DNA from: CAIVVT01 sp052145115
GTDB taxonomy: Bacteria; Acidobacteriota; Terriglobia; Bryobacterales; Bryobacteraceae
NCBI GenBank assembly: GCA_052145115.1
Contig: JBKQPG010000043.1
Coordinates: 51,120-115,119, forward strand
Direction: 5' to 3'
DNA: 64,000 bases
In this document: one piece after another, positions 44,373 to 53,010 of the stretch
How the letters are laid out: every line of letters starts with the position of its first letter
Numbering within the stretch: position 1 is the first letter of the stretch
The notes under the pieces: generated by a model
Database searches by the model: none
Seen by the model: the letters and a program-made list of their open reading frames with translations, nothing else
Told to the model about the DNA's origin: nothing
Translations under genes and position numbers: made by a program

Positions 44373-45290
44373 TTAATCCACGCGGCGCGGAAAGCCGATG
44401 GGCGGCGCTGCGGGAAAGGCCTCCTCTTGGACCGGCTCTACATAGTCCGCTCGCACCTCCCACTTCACCGGGATGAGCCTGGCCAGAAGGCGTGCGGCCC
44501 CACCCACATACCGCACTTTGCGGGTCCAGCGTTCCATCCTGTCCACAATGAAGCTCACGATCCCACGCACACCGTAGACCCGGCAATACAGTGCTTTATG
44601 CTTCCAACACAGGCGGAGACCTGCGAGAATCACCCGCCAATTCTGCTCCGTGAGGCTCCCATGGCCTTGCTGGCGATAGCGGATCAGCGGTTCTGGAATG
44701 CTCTCCATCCGGTAGCCGGCAGCGGCGCAGCGAATCCGGAATTCAAAGTCCTCCGCCGGGGAAAACCGCGGATCAAATCCTCGTAGAGCTCGCACCACGT
44801 TCGCGCGGATCAGTATCGTTGAGGGCGTCACCGTGTACTCCTGCCTCATAGCCGACGGCAGGGTCAGCGGCCCAGGCCCATCACGTGTCCAGAGACGATC
44901 CGGCCGGTCCGAGTAGAAGGCCCATAGCGCGCAATGGACGAGGTGGCACCGGGGGTGCTCGGCCATGTACCGGCGCTGCTGCTCCAACTTTTCGGGCAGC
45001 CAGATATCGTCGTCATCCAGAAAGGCAATGAACTCGCCGCGCGCCCGCCGGATCCCTTCGTTGCGCGCCGCCGCCGGCCCACCATTCACCGGCAGGTCGA
45101 CGATGGTGCAAACTCCCGCATAGCGGTCGAGGTAGCGGCGCGAAGGCTCGCGGGAACCGTCGTTGACGATGATGATTTCAAGTGGCTGGAGGGTCTGCGC
45201 CAGGACCGACTGCACCGCCTCGTCAACATACTGCTCGCGGTTGTAGTACGGAATGACGACCGAGATGTCGGCGCTTTCGTGCTCGATCAA
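44373..45290 (-). CDS. GT2 family glycosyltransferase, paralogue C
   Basis: A 305-residue GT-A enzyme. No ATG fits; the start is TTG 45290, whose TTGA overlaps the stop of the upstream paralogue and has GGAGAAA before it. Motifs: ADISVVIPYYNREQYVDEAV, LEIIIVNDGSREPSRRYLD, FIAFLDDDDIWLPEKLEQQ, and FSPAEDFEFRIRCAAAG. A longer frame to 45653 only reads the upstream gene in another frame. It carries the 106-bp block (44957-45062) identical to paralogue D. Confidence 0.92.
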   Translation of the reverse strand: MIEHESADISVVIPYYNREQYVDEAVQSVLAQTLQPLEIIIVNDGSREPSRRYLDRYAGVCTIVDLPVNGGPAAARNEGIRRARGEFIAFLDDDDIWLPEKLEQQRRYMAEHPRCHLVHCALWAFYSDRPDRLWTRDGPGPLTLPSAMRQEYTVTPSTILIRANVVRALRGFDPRFSPAEDFEFRIRCAAAGYRMESIPEPLIRYRQQGHGSLTEQNWRVILAGLRLCWKHKALYCRVYGVRGIVSFIVDRMERWTRKVRYVGGAARLLARLIPVKWEVRADYVEPVQEEAFPAAPPIGFPRRVD

Positions 45291-46210
45291 GATATTTCTC
45301 CATTCGTCGTGTGGGACACCACAGGCAGGTCCAAGGGGGAGACTGCCCTTTGCACCGGCTCTTGATAATCCGGCCGCACTTTCCACTTCGCTGGAAGGAC
45401 CCGGGCCAATAGACGTACGGCACCGCCTACATACCGCACCTTCTTGCTGTCGATTCTCATACTCTCCAGAGTGAAACTCACGATTCCGCGCCAGCCGTAC
45501 ACCCTGCGGTACAGCGCTCTTTGCTTCCAACACAACCTGAGATGCCCAGCAAACATCCGCCAGTGCCGCCTTGTCAGGCTGGGGTGATCTTGCCGGCGAA
45601 GGCGGGTCAGCGGTTCCGGAATGCCTTCGATCCGGTATCCGGCGGCAGCACATCGCAGCGTGAAATCATGGTCTTCGGAGCTCCGGAACCGCGGATCAAA
45701 TCCGCCCAGCGCGCGCGCCGCGTCCGCGCGGACCAGCATCGTAGAAGGCATCACCCAGAAATCGTGCGTCAAAGCCTGCGCCAGCGTCAGCGGGCCCGGC
45801 CAGTCCCGGGTGAGGAGGTGATCAGGCCGGCCCGAGTAGAAGGACCATGCCGCACTGTGGACCATGTCGCAGGGGGGATGCTCGGCCATGTACCGGCGCT
45901 GCACCTCCAGCTTCTCGGGCAGCCAGAGGTCGTCGTCATCCAGGAAAGCGATGAACAGGCCCCGCGCCCGGCGGATCCCTTCATTGCGGGCTGCCGGGAG
46001 CCCCACGTTCACCGGCAGGTCGACGATGGTGCAAACGTCCGCATAGCGGTCGAGGCAGCGGCGCGAGGATTCGCGGGAACCATCGTTGACGATGATGATC
46101 TCGAGAGGCCTGAGGGTCTGCGCCAGGACGGATTGCACGGCCTCGTCAATGTACTGCTCGCGATTGTAGTACGGGATGACGACCGAAATATCGGCGCTTT
46201 CGTGCTCCAT
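45287..46210 (-). CDS. GT2 family glycosyltransferase, paralogue B
   Basis: A 307-residue GT-A enzyme from ATG 46210 (MEHESADISVVIPYYN). The start shares its A with the stop of the upstream paralogue (TGATG), and its own stop overlaps the TTG of paralogue C, so the three are translationally coupled. Motifs: LEIIIVNDGSRESSRRCLD, FIAFLDDDDLWLPEKLEVQ, 'FRSSEDHDFTLRCAAAGYRIEGIPEPLTRLRR'. The open frame extends to 46576, but that part is an out-of-frame reading of paralogue A. Confidence 0.92.
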   Translation of the reverse strand: MEHESADISVVIPYYNREQYIDEAVQSVLAQTLRPLEIIIVNDGSRESSRRCLDRYADVCTIVDLPVNVGLPAARNEGIRRARGLFIAFLDDDDLWLPEKLEVQRRYMAEHPPCDMVHSAAWSFYSGRPDHLLTRDWPGPLTLAQALTHDFWVMPSTMLVRADAARALGGFDPRFRSSEDHDFTLRCAAAGYRIEGIPEPLTRLRRQDHPSLTRRHWRMFAGHLRLCWKQRALYRRVYGWRGIVSFTLESMRIDSKKVRYVGGAVRLLARVLPAKWKVRPDYQEPVQRAVSPLDLPVVSHTTNGEIS

Positions 46211-47133
46211 CAGGACATTGCCCCATTCGTCGTGCGGAGCACCACGGGCAAGGCCACGGGGGCGTCTGCCACTGGCACCGGCTCCTGATAATCCGGCCGC
46301 ACCTTCCACTGCACTGCAGTGAGCCGGGCCAAAAGGCGAATGGCCCCGCCCAGATAACGCACTTTGCCGCTGTCGTGCTCGAGACTCGCCACCAGGAAAC
46401 TCACCAACCCGCGCCAGCCGTACACCCGGCGGTACAGCGCTCTGTGCTTCCAACACAACCTGAGATGACCGGCGAACATCCGCCCGGGCTGCCCTGTCAG
46501 GCTGGCGTGGCCCTGCCGGCGCATGCGGGTCAGCGGTTCCGGAATGCTCTCGATCCGATAGCCGGCGGCGGCGCATCGAATCTGGAATTCGTGGTCCTCG
46601 GCGCGACGAAACCGCGGATCGAAGCCTCCCAGGTCCTGCATCACGTCCGCACGGATCAGGAAGCTCGAGGCCATTACCTCGCCGGGCTGCTGGAGGGCCT
46701 GTGCTAACGTCAGCAGGCTGGGCTTCTGGTCGAAGATCCGCTCAGACCCGTCGGCGTAGAATGCACGAATCGCGGTGTGAATTGCGGCGCAGTAGGGGTG
46801 ATCGCGCATGTATCGGGCCTGGAGTTCGAGTTTTGCGGGCTCCCAGATGTCGTCGTCATCCAGAAAGGCAATGAACCGGCCGCGCGCCCGCCGGATCCCT
46901 TCGTTGCGGGCCACCGAGAGCCCCATGTTCACCGGCAGATCGAGGATGACGCACAGTTCCGCGTACCGGTCCAGGTAGCGGCGTGACGACTCGCGGGAAC
47001 CATCGTTGACGATGATGATCTCGAGAGGCGGGAGGGTTTGCGCCAGGACGGATTGAACCGCCTCGTCTATGAACTGCTCGCGGTTGCAATAGGTGATGAC
47101 GACCGAAATGTCGCTGGCCGCTGGCGTGGTCAC
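46210..47133 (-). CDS. GT2 family glycosyltransferase, paralogue A
   Basis: A 307-residue GT-A enzyme from GTG 47133 with GGGGGGAT upstream; first gene of the coupled series. Motifs: SDISVVITYCNREQFIDEAV, LEIIIVNDGSRESSRRYLD, FIAFLDDDDIWEPAKLELQ, 'FRRAEDHEFQIRCAAAGYRIESIPEPLTRMRR'. It is the most diverged of the series in its middle region (DQKPSLLTLAQALQQPGEV), which may mean a different sugar acceptor. The usual acceptor-loop positions differ between all four copies while the donor site is constant. Confidence 0.92.
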   Translation of the reverse strand: MTTPAASDISVVITYCNREQFIDEAVQSVLAQTLPPLEIIIVNDGSRESSRRYLDRYAELCVILDLPVNMGLSVARNEGIRRARGRFIAFLDDDDIWEPAKLELQARYMRDHPYCAAIHTAIRAFYADGSERIFDQKPSLLTLAQALQQPGEVMASSFLIRADVMQDLGGFDPRFRRAEDHEFQIRCAAAGYRIESIPEPLTRMRRQGHASLTGQPGRMFAGHLRLCWKHRALYRRVYGWRGLVSFLVASLEHDSGKVRYLGGAIRLLARLTAVQWKVRPDYQEPVPVADAPVALPVVLRTTNGAMS

Positions 47134-47414
47134 CGCTTCATCCCCCCGATCTGCGCGTCATGCTAACGATCCTTCGATGGAGCAGGCCGCGGGATGGTCC
47201 GCGCCTGTTTCGGCTGCATCATGGCGCTCGCGCGCCGCAGACGGATCCGCGGCAGCGCCGGAGGAATCCCGCGATCTCCCTATGATAGAGCATGTTCGCC
47301 GCGGATCGCAGGGTGAACTGGGCCGCCGGGGCGGCGCTTTGGGCCTCGGGGACAGGCGCGCCGGAAGGCCATGGATTGACCGGCGCGGAGGTTGGGCTAC
47401 AATGAGAACGGTGC
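47134..47414. other. Intergenic region between the GT2 series and tRNA-Arg
   Basis: About 280 bp with no supportable gene. It should contain the promoter for the minus-strand glycosyltransferase series and for the plus-strand tRNA. No exact promoter could be fixed. Confidence 0.4.
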
Positions 47415-47491
47415 GCGCCCGTAGCTCAGATGGATAGAGCGTTTGCCTCCGGAGCAAAAGGTCGGGCGTTCGAATCGCCCCGGGCGTACCA
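47415..47491 (+). tRNA. tRNA-Arg (anticodon CCG)
   Basis: A 77-nt cloverleaf. Acceptor GCGCCCG pairs with CGGGCGT (one G-U), the anticodon stem TTTGC/GCAAA encloses the loop CTCCGGA giving anticodon CCG (reads CGG), the T arm is GGGCG-TTCGAAT-CGCCC, and the 3' ACCA is encoded. Confidence 0.95.
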
Positions 47492-47651
47492 CTTTTCTAT
47501 CACTTAGCGGCCGTCCTCCCCTTCAAAACGCCCTCTGGACCTCTTGCTCGGCCGGGGTCTTGTCCTCGTATCGTCCATTTCGACGTGGAGTTCCCTTCTG
47601 GGGGTTGGGTGGGTAAGTAACTCCTCGAAGTTCAAATCCAAGCACGATGAG

Positions 47652-47683
47652 GCGCCGCAACCAGCGGCGCATTTCGCTTTTCC
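47652..47683 (+). terminator. Intrinsic terminator-like hairpin downstream of tRNA-Arg
   Basis: GCGCCGC (47652-47658) / GCGGCGC (47664-47670) with a 5-base loop, followed by ATTTCGCTTTTCC. It could end the tRNA-Arg transcript, although it lies 160 bp beyond the tRNA. Confidence 0.4.
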
Positions 47684-47856
47684 AGAGGCCATGAAATGCG
47701 ATCGAGCGGCGAGGTGACGCGAGGTGCTGCAGGCCGCCTCCTTCCGGTGGCCACGATTCAGGGGATGGCGTCAAGCGCGAGATTGCCGTCTTCCGCCGTC
47801 ACGGATTCAGTCCGACTCGGGGCGACAGCTGTAAGTGGCTGATATGAATATGTTAA

Positions 47857-47900
47857 GGAGTGGGAGACGGGGCTCGAACCCGCGACGTCCAGCTTGGGAA
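47857..47900 (-). repeat. Partial tRNA-Gly copy, candidate attachment site
   Basis: 44 bp identical, apart from one base (47861), to 61522-61565, which is the 3' half of the intact tRNA-Gly(CCC). It covers the anticodon loop, variable region, T arm and 3' acceptor strand, and ends abruptly in the anticodon loop. It has the same orientation as the intact gene. This is the pattern left when a tyrosine-recombinase element integrates at a tRNA 3' end. Confidence 0.7.
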
Positions 47901-48235
47901 ACCGCTCAACAATCGTGTATACAACGACATGGCGGCAAACGGCGGTCACAGAAGTGCGCCGAGTTTCCGCAGATTCCACAGGACACCCCCTGAATGCCGT
48001 CACAACGCCGTCACGCACAAGCCACGTTGGCTCCCTAAGAGCGACGCAGGTACGAAATGTGAAATGGAGTATTCCGCCAGAGCGGTTTTCTCCGTGATGT
48101 TGACCAGCGAGGGGAGTTTCGGAGGTGCATCCCAAGATCAAACGGACCCCAGGAGTGGCAGCATGGCGCCCCTCTCAACCCTCCTCGAACTTGCTCCACG
48201 CAGGAGCGCGTGTCGGGCTGTTTAGAGCGCGCACC

Positions 48236-50662
48236 TCAATTGCCAGTGGCGGGGATTTCGTCCTCTTCAAACCGCTCTTTGTAGTCCATTTCATTCGGCT
48301 TACCCGGAGCGGTGAGGGTTAGCGTGGTTCGACCCATTTTGAGACCTGGGGACGATGCGCTGACCACCGCTCCGCCGGTTCTCGATGTGGCTCGAAACGC
48401 AATCCGCGTCATGCCGGCCACGGCGTTCCACGTCAGACCGGTTTCGTGTCCGGGCCATGTCTGCCGCAACAGCTCGCCCGGGCCGTACCAGGTGAACGCA
48501 ATCGGCGCCGCCGAGTCGGGGACCGGCGTTCCATCCCTGTCCGCCACAACCGCCGTGATGTAAGCCACGCTTCCCCGATCGCCCGAGCGCAATTCCCGCG
48601 CGTCCGATGTGAGGATGATCTGCACAGCCGGGCCGGCGGTCTTGCGGATGTCGCTGACGCGCTGAGCTCCGAATTGGGCAACGGCCTCTAGTGTGCCACG
48701 CTGGTATTCCAAGTTCCACACGCGCGGTGGGTGCAAAAGATCACCAGCGCCGGTGGCGTCCTCTTTGATGCCCAGCGAGCGGCCGTTCAGAAACAGCTCC
48801 ACCCGCGGCGCGTTGCTATAGACCTTCACGGCGCGAGAACGGCCTTCCTGGCCAGGCCAGGTCCAGTGCCCGACAATGTGCACCATCGGCCTCGTACTCC
48901 ACTGGCTCTGGTAGAAGTAGTACACGTCTTTCGGGATACGCCAGATGTCGGCCATGCCGAAAGAGACGATGTGCGGGATCACCGGGTCGTACGACTCGCC
49001 ATCGTAATCGATGGCGTTCCAAATGCAACCGCCCGCCATCCAAGGCCGGCGATTGAGCTGCCGGAGATACTCTTCGTGCTTCTCGCAGGCCACTTCTTCG
49101 CTGTTCGGGCCGCCATCATACAGGCCTCGGCCCGGCAGCGCGGCGCTGTATTCCGCGGTCAAATACGCGCGCTGCGGAAAGAGTCGGTGCTTCTTGTCGG
49201 TTTCCTCACCCGCTCCGAGACCGACGACATCGACCATCGCCTCCATCGCCTCTCCGCGCGGCTCGTGCATCGCCACCGGCCGCGTCGGATCCAACTCGCG
49301 ATACTCTCTGGCCACGGCGGCCACTACCTGTTGGGAGATCCTCGCCGAGGCATTGACTTCGCCGGCAATTCCCCACACCACGACCGATGGGTGGTTCCGA
49401 TCTCGATCGATCATCTCTCGGGCCATCTGCCGCGCGTTGGCGATGTACTCTTCCGGATTCCCGATCTCTTTGTTAATCGGCAGCTCTTCCCACACCAGCA
49501 GGCCCAGCTTGTCGGACGCATCCATCGTAGCGGGAGCGGGCGGATAGTGAGAAGTCCGCCAGAAGTTGGCGCCCATGTCGCGGATGAGCTGCATATCTTT
49601 CCACTGGCGCGAGTCTGGCAGTGCATTGCCCATGCCGGGATACGATTGATGCCGATTCACTCCTTGGATCTGGACCCGCTTGCCATTGAGGAAGAACCCG
49701 GCCTGCGCGTCGAATTGGAACCAGCGGAAGCCCAGGGGCACCCGAACGATGTCGATGGTGCGCTCGCGTTCTCGCAAGGAGCTGCGGATTGCGTACAGGT
49801 TAGGCGTCTCAGGCGACCACAACTCGGGCTTCTGCACGCTCATGCTGTGATCGAACGGGACGGCCGAACCGGGGGCAACTGTGACGTTCCGCTCCGTCGT
49901 CGCGACCACCTTTCCACTTGGATCGACGATTTGGTGGACGATCGTGAGCCTCCGCTCAGCGTCTGTCGTATTGGTCACGTTGCCCCGTATCCGCAGTGCT
50001 GCCTCCTGCTCACTCACCTGCGGCGTGGTCCAGCGGACGCTGCTCAAATACACTGGCTCGTTGACCCGCAACCACACATTGCGATAGATGCCCCCGTAGA
50101 AGTTGTAGTCCGTCTTAACCGTGGGCGGGATCGCCGCGTGGTAGAGGTTGTCGACCTTGACAGTCAGCACGTTCTCCCCATCGCCGAAGTGAATGTGCGG
50201 CGTGAGGTCCAGTTCGAAGCTCGTGTAACCGCTCTTGTGCGCGCCCAGATACGTACCATTCAGCCAGAACTCCGCGACCTGATTGGCGCCTTCGAATTCA
50301 AGCACCACGCGTTTGCCGGACAGTTTCGGGTCGAGCTTAAAATGCTTGCGATACCAGCCGATGCCCCGCCAATAGCCAGCCACCGCATCCATAGTGTCCT
50401 GGGAGTTCCAGGTATGTGGAAGCGTGATACGCTCCCACGCCGAATCGTCGTAGTCGGGCTGGATTGCATCCCGGAACCGGGGCTCGATTTGCGACGCCGC
50501 CGCTGTGTCGCGATCGAACGAGCCGAGTTCTCCCGAGCCAGAAGATTGGCGCTGGAACAGCCAACCCTGGTTGAAGTTCTCCCGCAGGCGTGGGACCGAC
50601 TCGGCGCGGGTCGAGACGGCGGCCAGCGCCAGAACAGTCACGATTGAAACTCGCCTTAACAC
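48236..50662 (-). CDS. GH2 family glycoside hydrolase (beta-galactosidase-like), exported
   Basis: About 808 residues if started at GTG 50662, which gives a signal peptide (VLRRVSIVTVLALAAVSTRAES); the frame is open to ATG 50743, and the true start is uncertain. Domain order: sugar-binding jelly roll (about 25-200, with DYNFYGGIYRNVWL), Ig-like domain, TIM barrel with acid/base Glu435 in WGIAGEVN and a candidate nucleophile in YLTAEYSAA, then a DUF4982-like domain and a C-terminal Ig-like domain. The usual 'SHYPP' and 'WEELP' GH2 segments are present. It acts on beta-linked glycans in the periplasm, and its neighbours (TonB receptor, IclR) suggest a shared substrate. Confidence 0.9.
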   Translation of the reverse strand: MLRRVSIVTVLALAAVSTRAESVPRLRENFNQGWLFQRQSSGSGELGSFDRDTAAASQIEPRFRDAIQPDYDDSAWERITLPHTWNSQDTMDAVAGYWRGIGWYRKHFKLDPKLSGKRVVLEFEGANQVAEFWLNGTYLGAHKSGYTSFELDLTPHIHFGDGENVLTVKVDNLYHAAIPPTVKTDYNFYGGIYRNVWLRVNEPVYLSSVRWTTPQVSEQEAALRIRGNVTNTTDAERRLTIVHQIVDPSGKVVATTERNVTVAPGSAVPFDHSMSVQKPELWSPETPNLYAIRSSLRERERTIDIVRVPLGFRWFQFDAQAGFFLNGKRVQIQGVNRHQSYPGMGNALPDSRQWKDMQLIRDMGANFWRTSHYPPAPATMDASDKLGLLVWEELPINKEIGNPEEYIANARQMAREMIDRDRNHPSVVVWGIAGEVNASARISQQVVAAVAREYRELDPTRPVAMHEPRGEAMEAMVDVVGLGAGEETDKKHRLFPQRAYLTAEYSAALPGRGLYDGGPNSEEVACEKHEEYLRQLNRRPWMAGGCIWNAIDYDGESYDPVIPHIVSFGMADIWRIPKDVYYFYQSQWSTRPMVHIVGHWTWPGQEGRSRAVKVYSNAPRVELFLNGRSLGIKEDATGAGDLLHPPRVWNLEYQRGTLEAVAQFGAQRVSDIRKTAGPAVQIILTSDARELRSGDRGSVAYITAVVADRDGTPVPDSAAPIAFTWYGPGELLRQTWPGHETGLTWNAVAGMTRIAFRATSRTGGAVVSASSPGLKMGRTTLTLTAPGKPNEMDYKERFEEDEIPATGN

Positions 50663-50898
50663 CAACTCAACAGTACAACACAGCAGGCGCTGGCTCGCGG
50701 GAGTTCGAAACCCTTCCGCTGCGTGGCAATGGAACCGTGTCATTCATCCTTGGACCGGTCGGACGAGCTTCCCGCCAGCACCCTTCCAATTCAGCGAGGC
50801 TGGGATAGCGACCGCGCAGGGACGGCACAGAGAGGGCAGCGCGCGCGGGTCCTGGAGCGGCCCGCATCTGACGGATCATCCGTAATTGAGCAGCTGGA
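50663..50898. other. Short intergenic region upstream of the GH2 gene
   Basis: About 235 bp. A possible N-terminal extension of the GH2 frame reaches 50743. No other feature seen; the sulfatase-like gene ends at 50899. Confidence 0.35.
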
Positions 50899-52929
50899 TC
50901 AGTGCAGCTCGGCCAACGCCGCGCGCACTTTGGGGATCTCGGCCTCATATTGCGCGAGTGGCGCTTTCGCCAGGAACTGTTCGAAGCTCGCTCGCGCGCG
51001 CGCTTTGTCGCCCACCATCTTGTAAAGCAGGCCGAGATTGAGATACGCGTCGACCAGGTCCGGATCGAATTCCACCGCCTTCTCGAAGTGGGCGCGCGCG
51101 GCCGTGCCGTCCCGCCGTTGAATCGCCAGCACACCGAGCTCGTTCTGGGCGGCCGCGTTGGACGGTTCGATGGCGACAATGCCATTCAGGACGCGTTCCG
51201 CATCGGCCAGCCGCCCCTGCTCCATGTAAGCGGTGGCCAGGTTGGCCTGAGTTGCCACGTCGGTGGGATTAATGCGGACCGCCTCCTCGTATTCGGGAAT
51301 CGCTTCCGCTTTCTTTCCGGCGTGCACCAGCAAATCGCCCAGGCGCGAGTGCAACCGCCCGTGCCCCTTGTCGATACCGTTTTGAAGTGCCGCCCGGTAC
51401 AGCTTCATGGCCTCGTCATAGCGGCCTGCCTTTTCCAATTTCGCGCCGAGAGTATAGTACAGCAGCGGGTTGGAGGGGTCCAGGCGGAGCGCCCGCTGCA
51501 GCAGCTCGATGCGGCGCGCCGGGGAAAGCCCGGAGTGCGGTTGATCGGCGTCGTCCATCATCTTCAGGATGGCCACTTGATCCTTGGGATCGGCCCCCTG
51601 GCCATTCAGATCGTAGGAGCGCGAAGTAAAGCCCGACGTGTAGCCCAGGGATTTCAGTTGCGCCAGCGTGTGCTCATCCATCGGGGTCGTTTCGACCTTC
51701 TCCGAACTCGCCGAGCCGGTGGCCGCGGCAAGTCTCGCTTCTAGTTTCCGCACCTCGGAAGGATGCTCCGCCAGCACGTTGTTGGTTTCCCCCGGATCGC
51801 GGCTGAGATCGTACAGCTCCGGCCGCGGGGCCCGAATGTACTTCCATTGATTCGTGCGGATGGCGCGCAACTCGGCCCAACCCAGATTGATTTTTGGATA
51901 TAGCGTTTCGGCGTACGAAACGGCCGTAGCGGCGTCTCTGCCGCTGAATAGTGGAACCAGGCTCGCGCCTTCGATCCCCGCCGGCGCCGGAGCGCCCAGC
52001 AGCTCCAGGATGGTGGGCAGCAAATCGATGGTCCGGGCTTGTTGCGGCACGCGCAGCCCAGGTGGCACTCCCGGGCCGGAGAGCAGGAACGCAATGCGCA
52101 GCGTCGAATCGTAGAGGAACACGCCGTGGGAGAATTCGCCGTGTTCCCCCAGGCTCTCGCCGTGGTCCGAGAGTACGGCCACCAGCGTCTTTTCGGGCGG
52201 CGACTTGCGCCAGAGGTTTTCCATCAGGCGCCCGAGTTCGTGATCGGCGTAGGCGATTTCGCCGTCGTAAAGGCGATCCTTGTACTGCTCGCGGAAGGGA
52301 GACGGCGGATCGTAAGGAGCGTGCGGGTCGTAGAGATGCACCCACAGGAAGAAAGGCTTTTCGCCGCGGCCGTCCAGCCACTCGACGGCGTGGTCCACGG
52401 TATCGCCGGCGCGGCGTTCGGCGTCCTCCAGGAACTCCTGTCTACTGCCAGGCTGCGGCATCCGATCGTCGTAAACGGCGAAACCGTGATCGAATCCAAA
52501 GCGCTTCTTCAACACCGCCGAGGAGACGAAGGCGGCCGTGTCCCAGCCGTGCTGCTCGAGCAGGCTCGCGAGGGTCGGCGTGGATGGAGAAAGAACGAAC
52601 CCTCCGGTATTCCGCACTTTGTGGGTGGGCGGGTTGAGGCCGGTGAAGATGCTGGCATGCGAAGGCGGAGTTAGCGGTGTTTGGGTGACGCCTTTCTCGA
52701 ACAGAACCCCACTCTGCGCGATGCGATCGAGCGTGGGAGTCTCTATCTTCGAGTAGCCGTAACAGTGCACATGATCCGGACGCAGCGTGTCGATGGTGAT
52801 GACAACGACGTTGAGCGGGCGTAGGGGTTGGGAAGCCGATCCGCCGGGCCGCTGGCAGGAGATCAGTGCGCCGAAAGCGCACAGGCATAACAACAGCGCT
52901 TTCGGGCGAACGCGGAAGGGAAGCCGCAT
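50899..52929 (-). CDS. Sulfatase-like (alkaline phosphatase superfamily) lipoprotein with TPR domain
   Basis: A 676-residue protein. A lipoprotein signal ends in the lipobox LISC (Cys25). The sulfatase fold has the metal site VVITIDTLRPDH (Asp47) and later SDHGESLGEHG. At the nucleophile position where sulfatases have Cys/Ser-x-Pro-x-Arg there is Thr87-Pro-Pro-Ser-His (TPPSHASIFTG), so formylglycine cannot form; Thr is the nucleophile in LtaS-type phosphotransferases and phosphodiesterases. From about residue 500 to the end there are TPR units ('PSNPLLYYTLGAKLEKAGRYDEAMKLY', 'AYLNLGLLYKMVGDKARARASFEQFL', broken by residues). It is likely a periplasmic hydrolase or transferase of unknown substrate. 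Confidence 0.87.
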   Translation of the reverse strand: MRLPFRVRPKALLLCLCAFGALISCQRPGGSASQPLRPLNVVVITIDTLRPDHVHCYGYSKIETPTLDRIAQSGVLFEKGVTQTPLTPPSHASIFTGLNPPTHKVRNTGGFVLSPSTPTLASLLEQHGWDTAAFVSSAVLKKRFGFDHGFAVYDDRMPQPGSRQEFLEDAERRAGDTVDHAVEWLDGRGEKPFFLWVHLYDPHAPYDPPSPFREQYKDRLYDGEIAYADHELGRLMENLWRKSPPEKTLVAVLSDHGESLGEHGEFSHGVFLYDSTLRIAFLLSGPGVPPGLRVPQQARTIDLLPTILELLGAPAPAGIEGASLVPLFSGRDAATAVSYAETLYPKINLGWAELRAIRTNQWKYIRAPRPELYDLSRDPGETNNVLAEHPSEVRKLEARLAAATGSASSEKVETTPMDEHTLAQLKSLGYTSGFTSRSYDLNGQGADPKDQVAILKMMDDADQPHSGLSPARRIELLQRALRLDPSNPLLYYTLGAKLEKAGRYDEAMKLYRAALQNGIDKGHGRLHSRLGDLLVHAGKKAEAIPEYEEAVRINPTDVATQANLATAYMEQGRLADAERVLNGIVAIEPSNAAAQNELGVLAIQRRDGTAARAHFEKAVEFDPDLVDAYLNLGLLYKMVGDKARARASFEQFLAKAPLAQYEAEIPKVRAALAELH

Positions 52930-52956
52930 CGCTTCAGGATATATCCAACGGTAGAA

Positions 52957-52992
52957 AGCGGAACGGGTCTCCGTGTGGGGACCCGTTCCGCT
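52957..52992 (-). terminator. Intrinsic terminator of the TonB-dependent receptor gene
   Basis: A perfect 13-bp inverted repeat AGCGGAACGGGTC (52957-52969) / GACCCGTTCCGCT (52980-52992) with a 10-base loop, just after the receptor stop at 53011. On the minus strand it is followed by TTTCTAC. Strong terminator candidate. Confidence 0.75.
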
Positions 52993-53010
52993 CAGGGGAT
53001 AGACTCGTGG

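Larger units (their letters stand above)
47492..48235. other. Non-coding region with tRNA remnant and hairpin
   Basis: About 740 bp without a convincing gene. It holds a terminator-like hairpin (47652-47683) and the partial tRNA-Gly copy (47857-47900). Open frames here (for example 47523-47774 minus, 47758-48141 minus, 47860-48225 plus) have no family features; one is the translation of the tRNA remnant itself. The piece from 47901 to 48235 may be leftover DNA of an integrated element. Confidence 0.5.

Noticed and set aside
45291..46576. Upstream extensions of the GT2 frames (to 45653 and 46576)
   Set aside because: The extended parts are out-of-frame readings of the preceding paralogue; conserved GT2 sequence begins at 45290 and 46210, where stop/start overlaps give natural starts.
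47523..47774. Minus-strand frame downstream of tRNA-Arg
   Set aside because: It spans a terminator-like hairpin and lacks family features; it could be a decayed gene fragment but there is not enough to support that.
47860..48225. Plus-strand frame and the opposing minus frame around the tRNA remnant
   Set aside because: Both read through the tRNA-Gly copy; the peptide PKLDVAGSSPVS is the familiar translation of a tRNA-Gly gene, not a protein.
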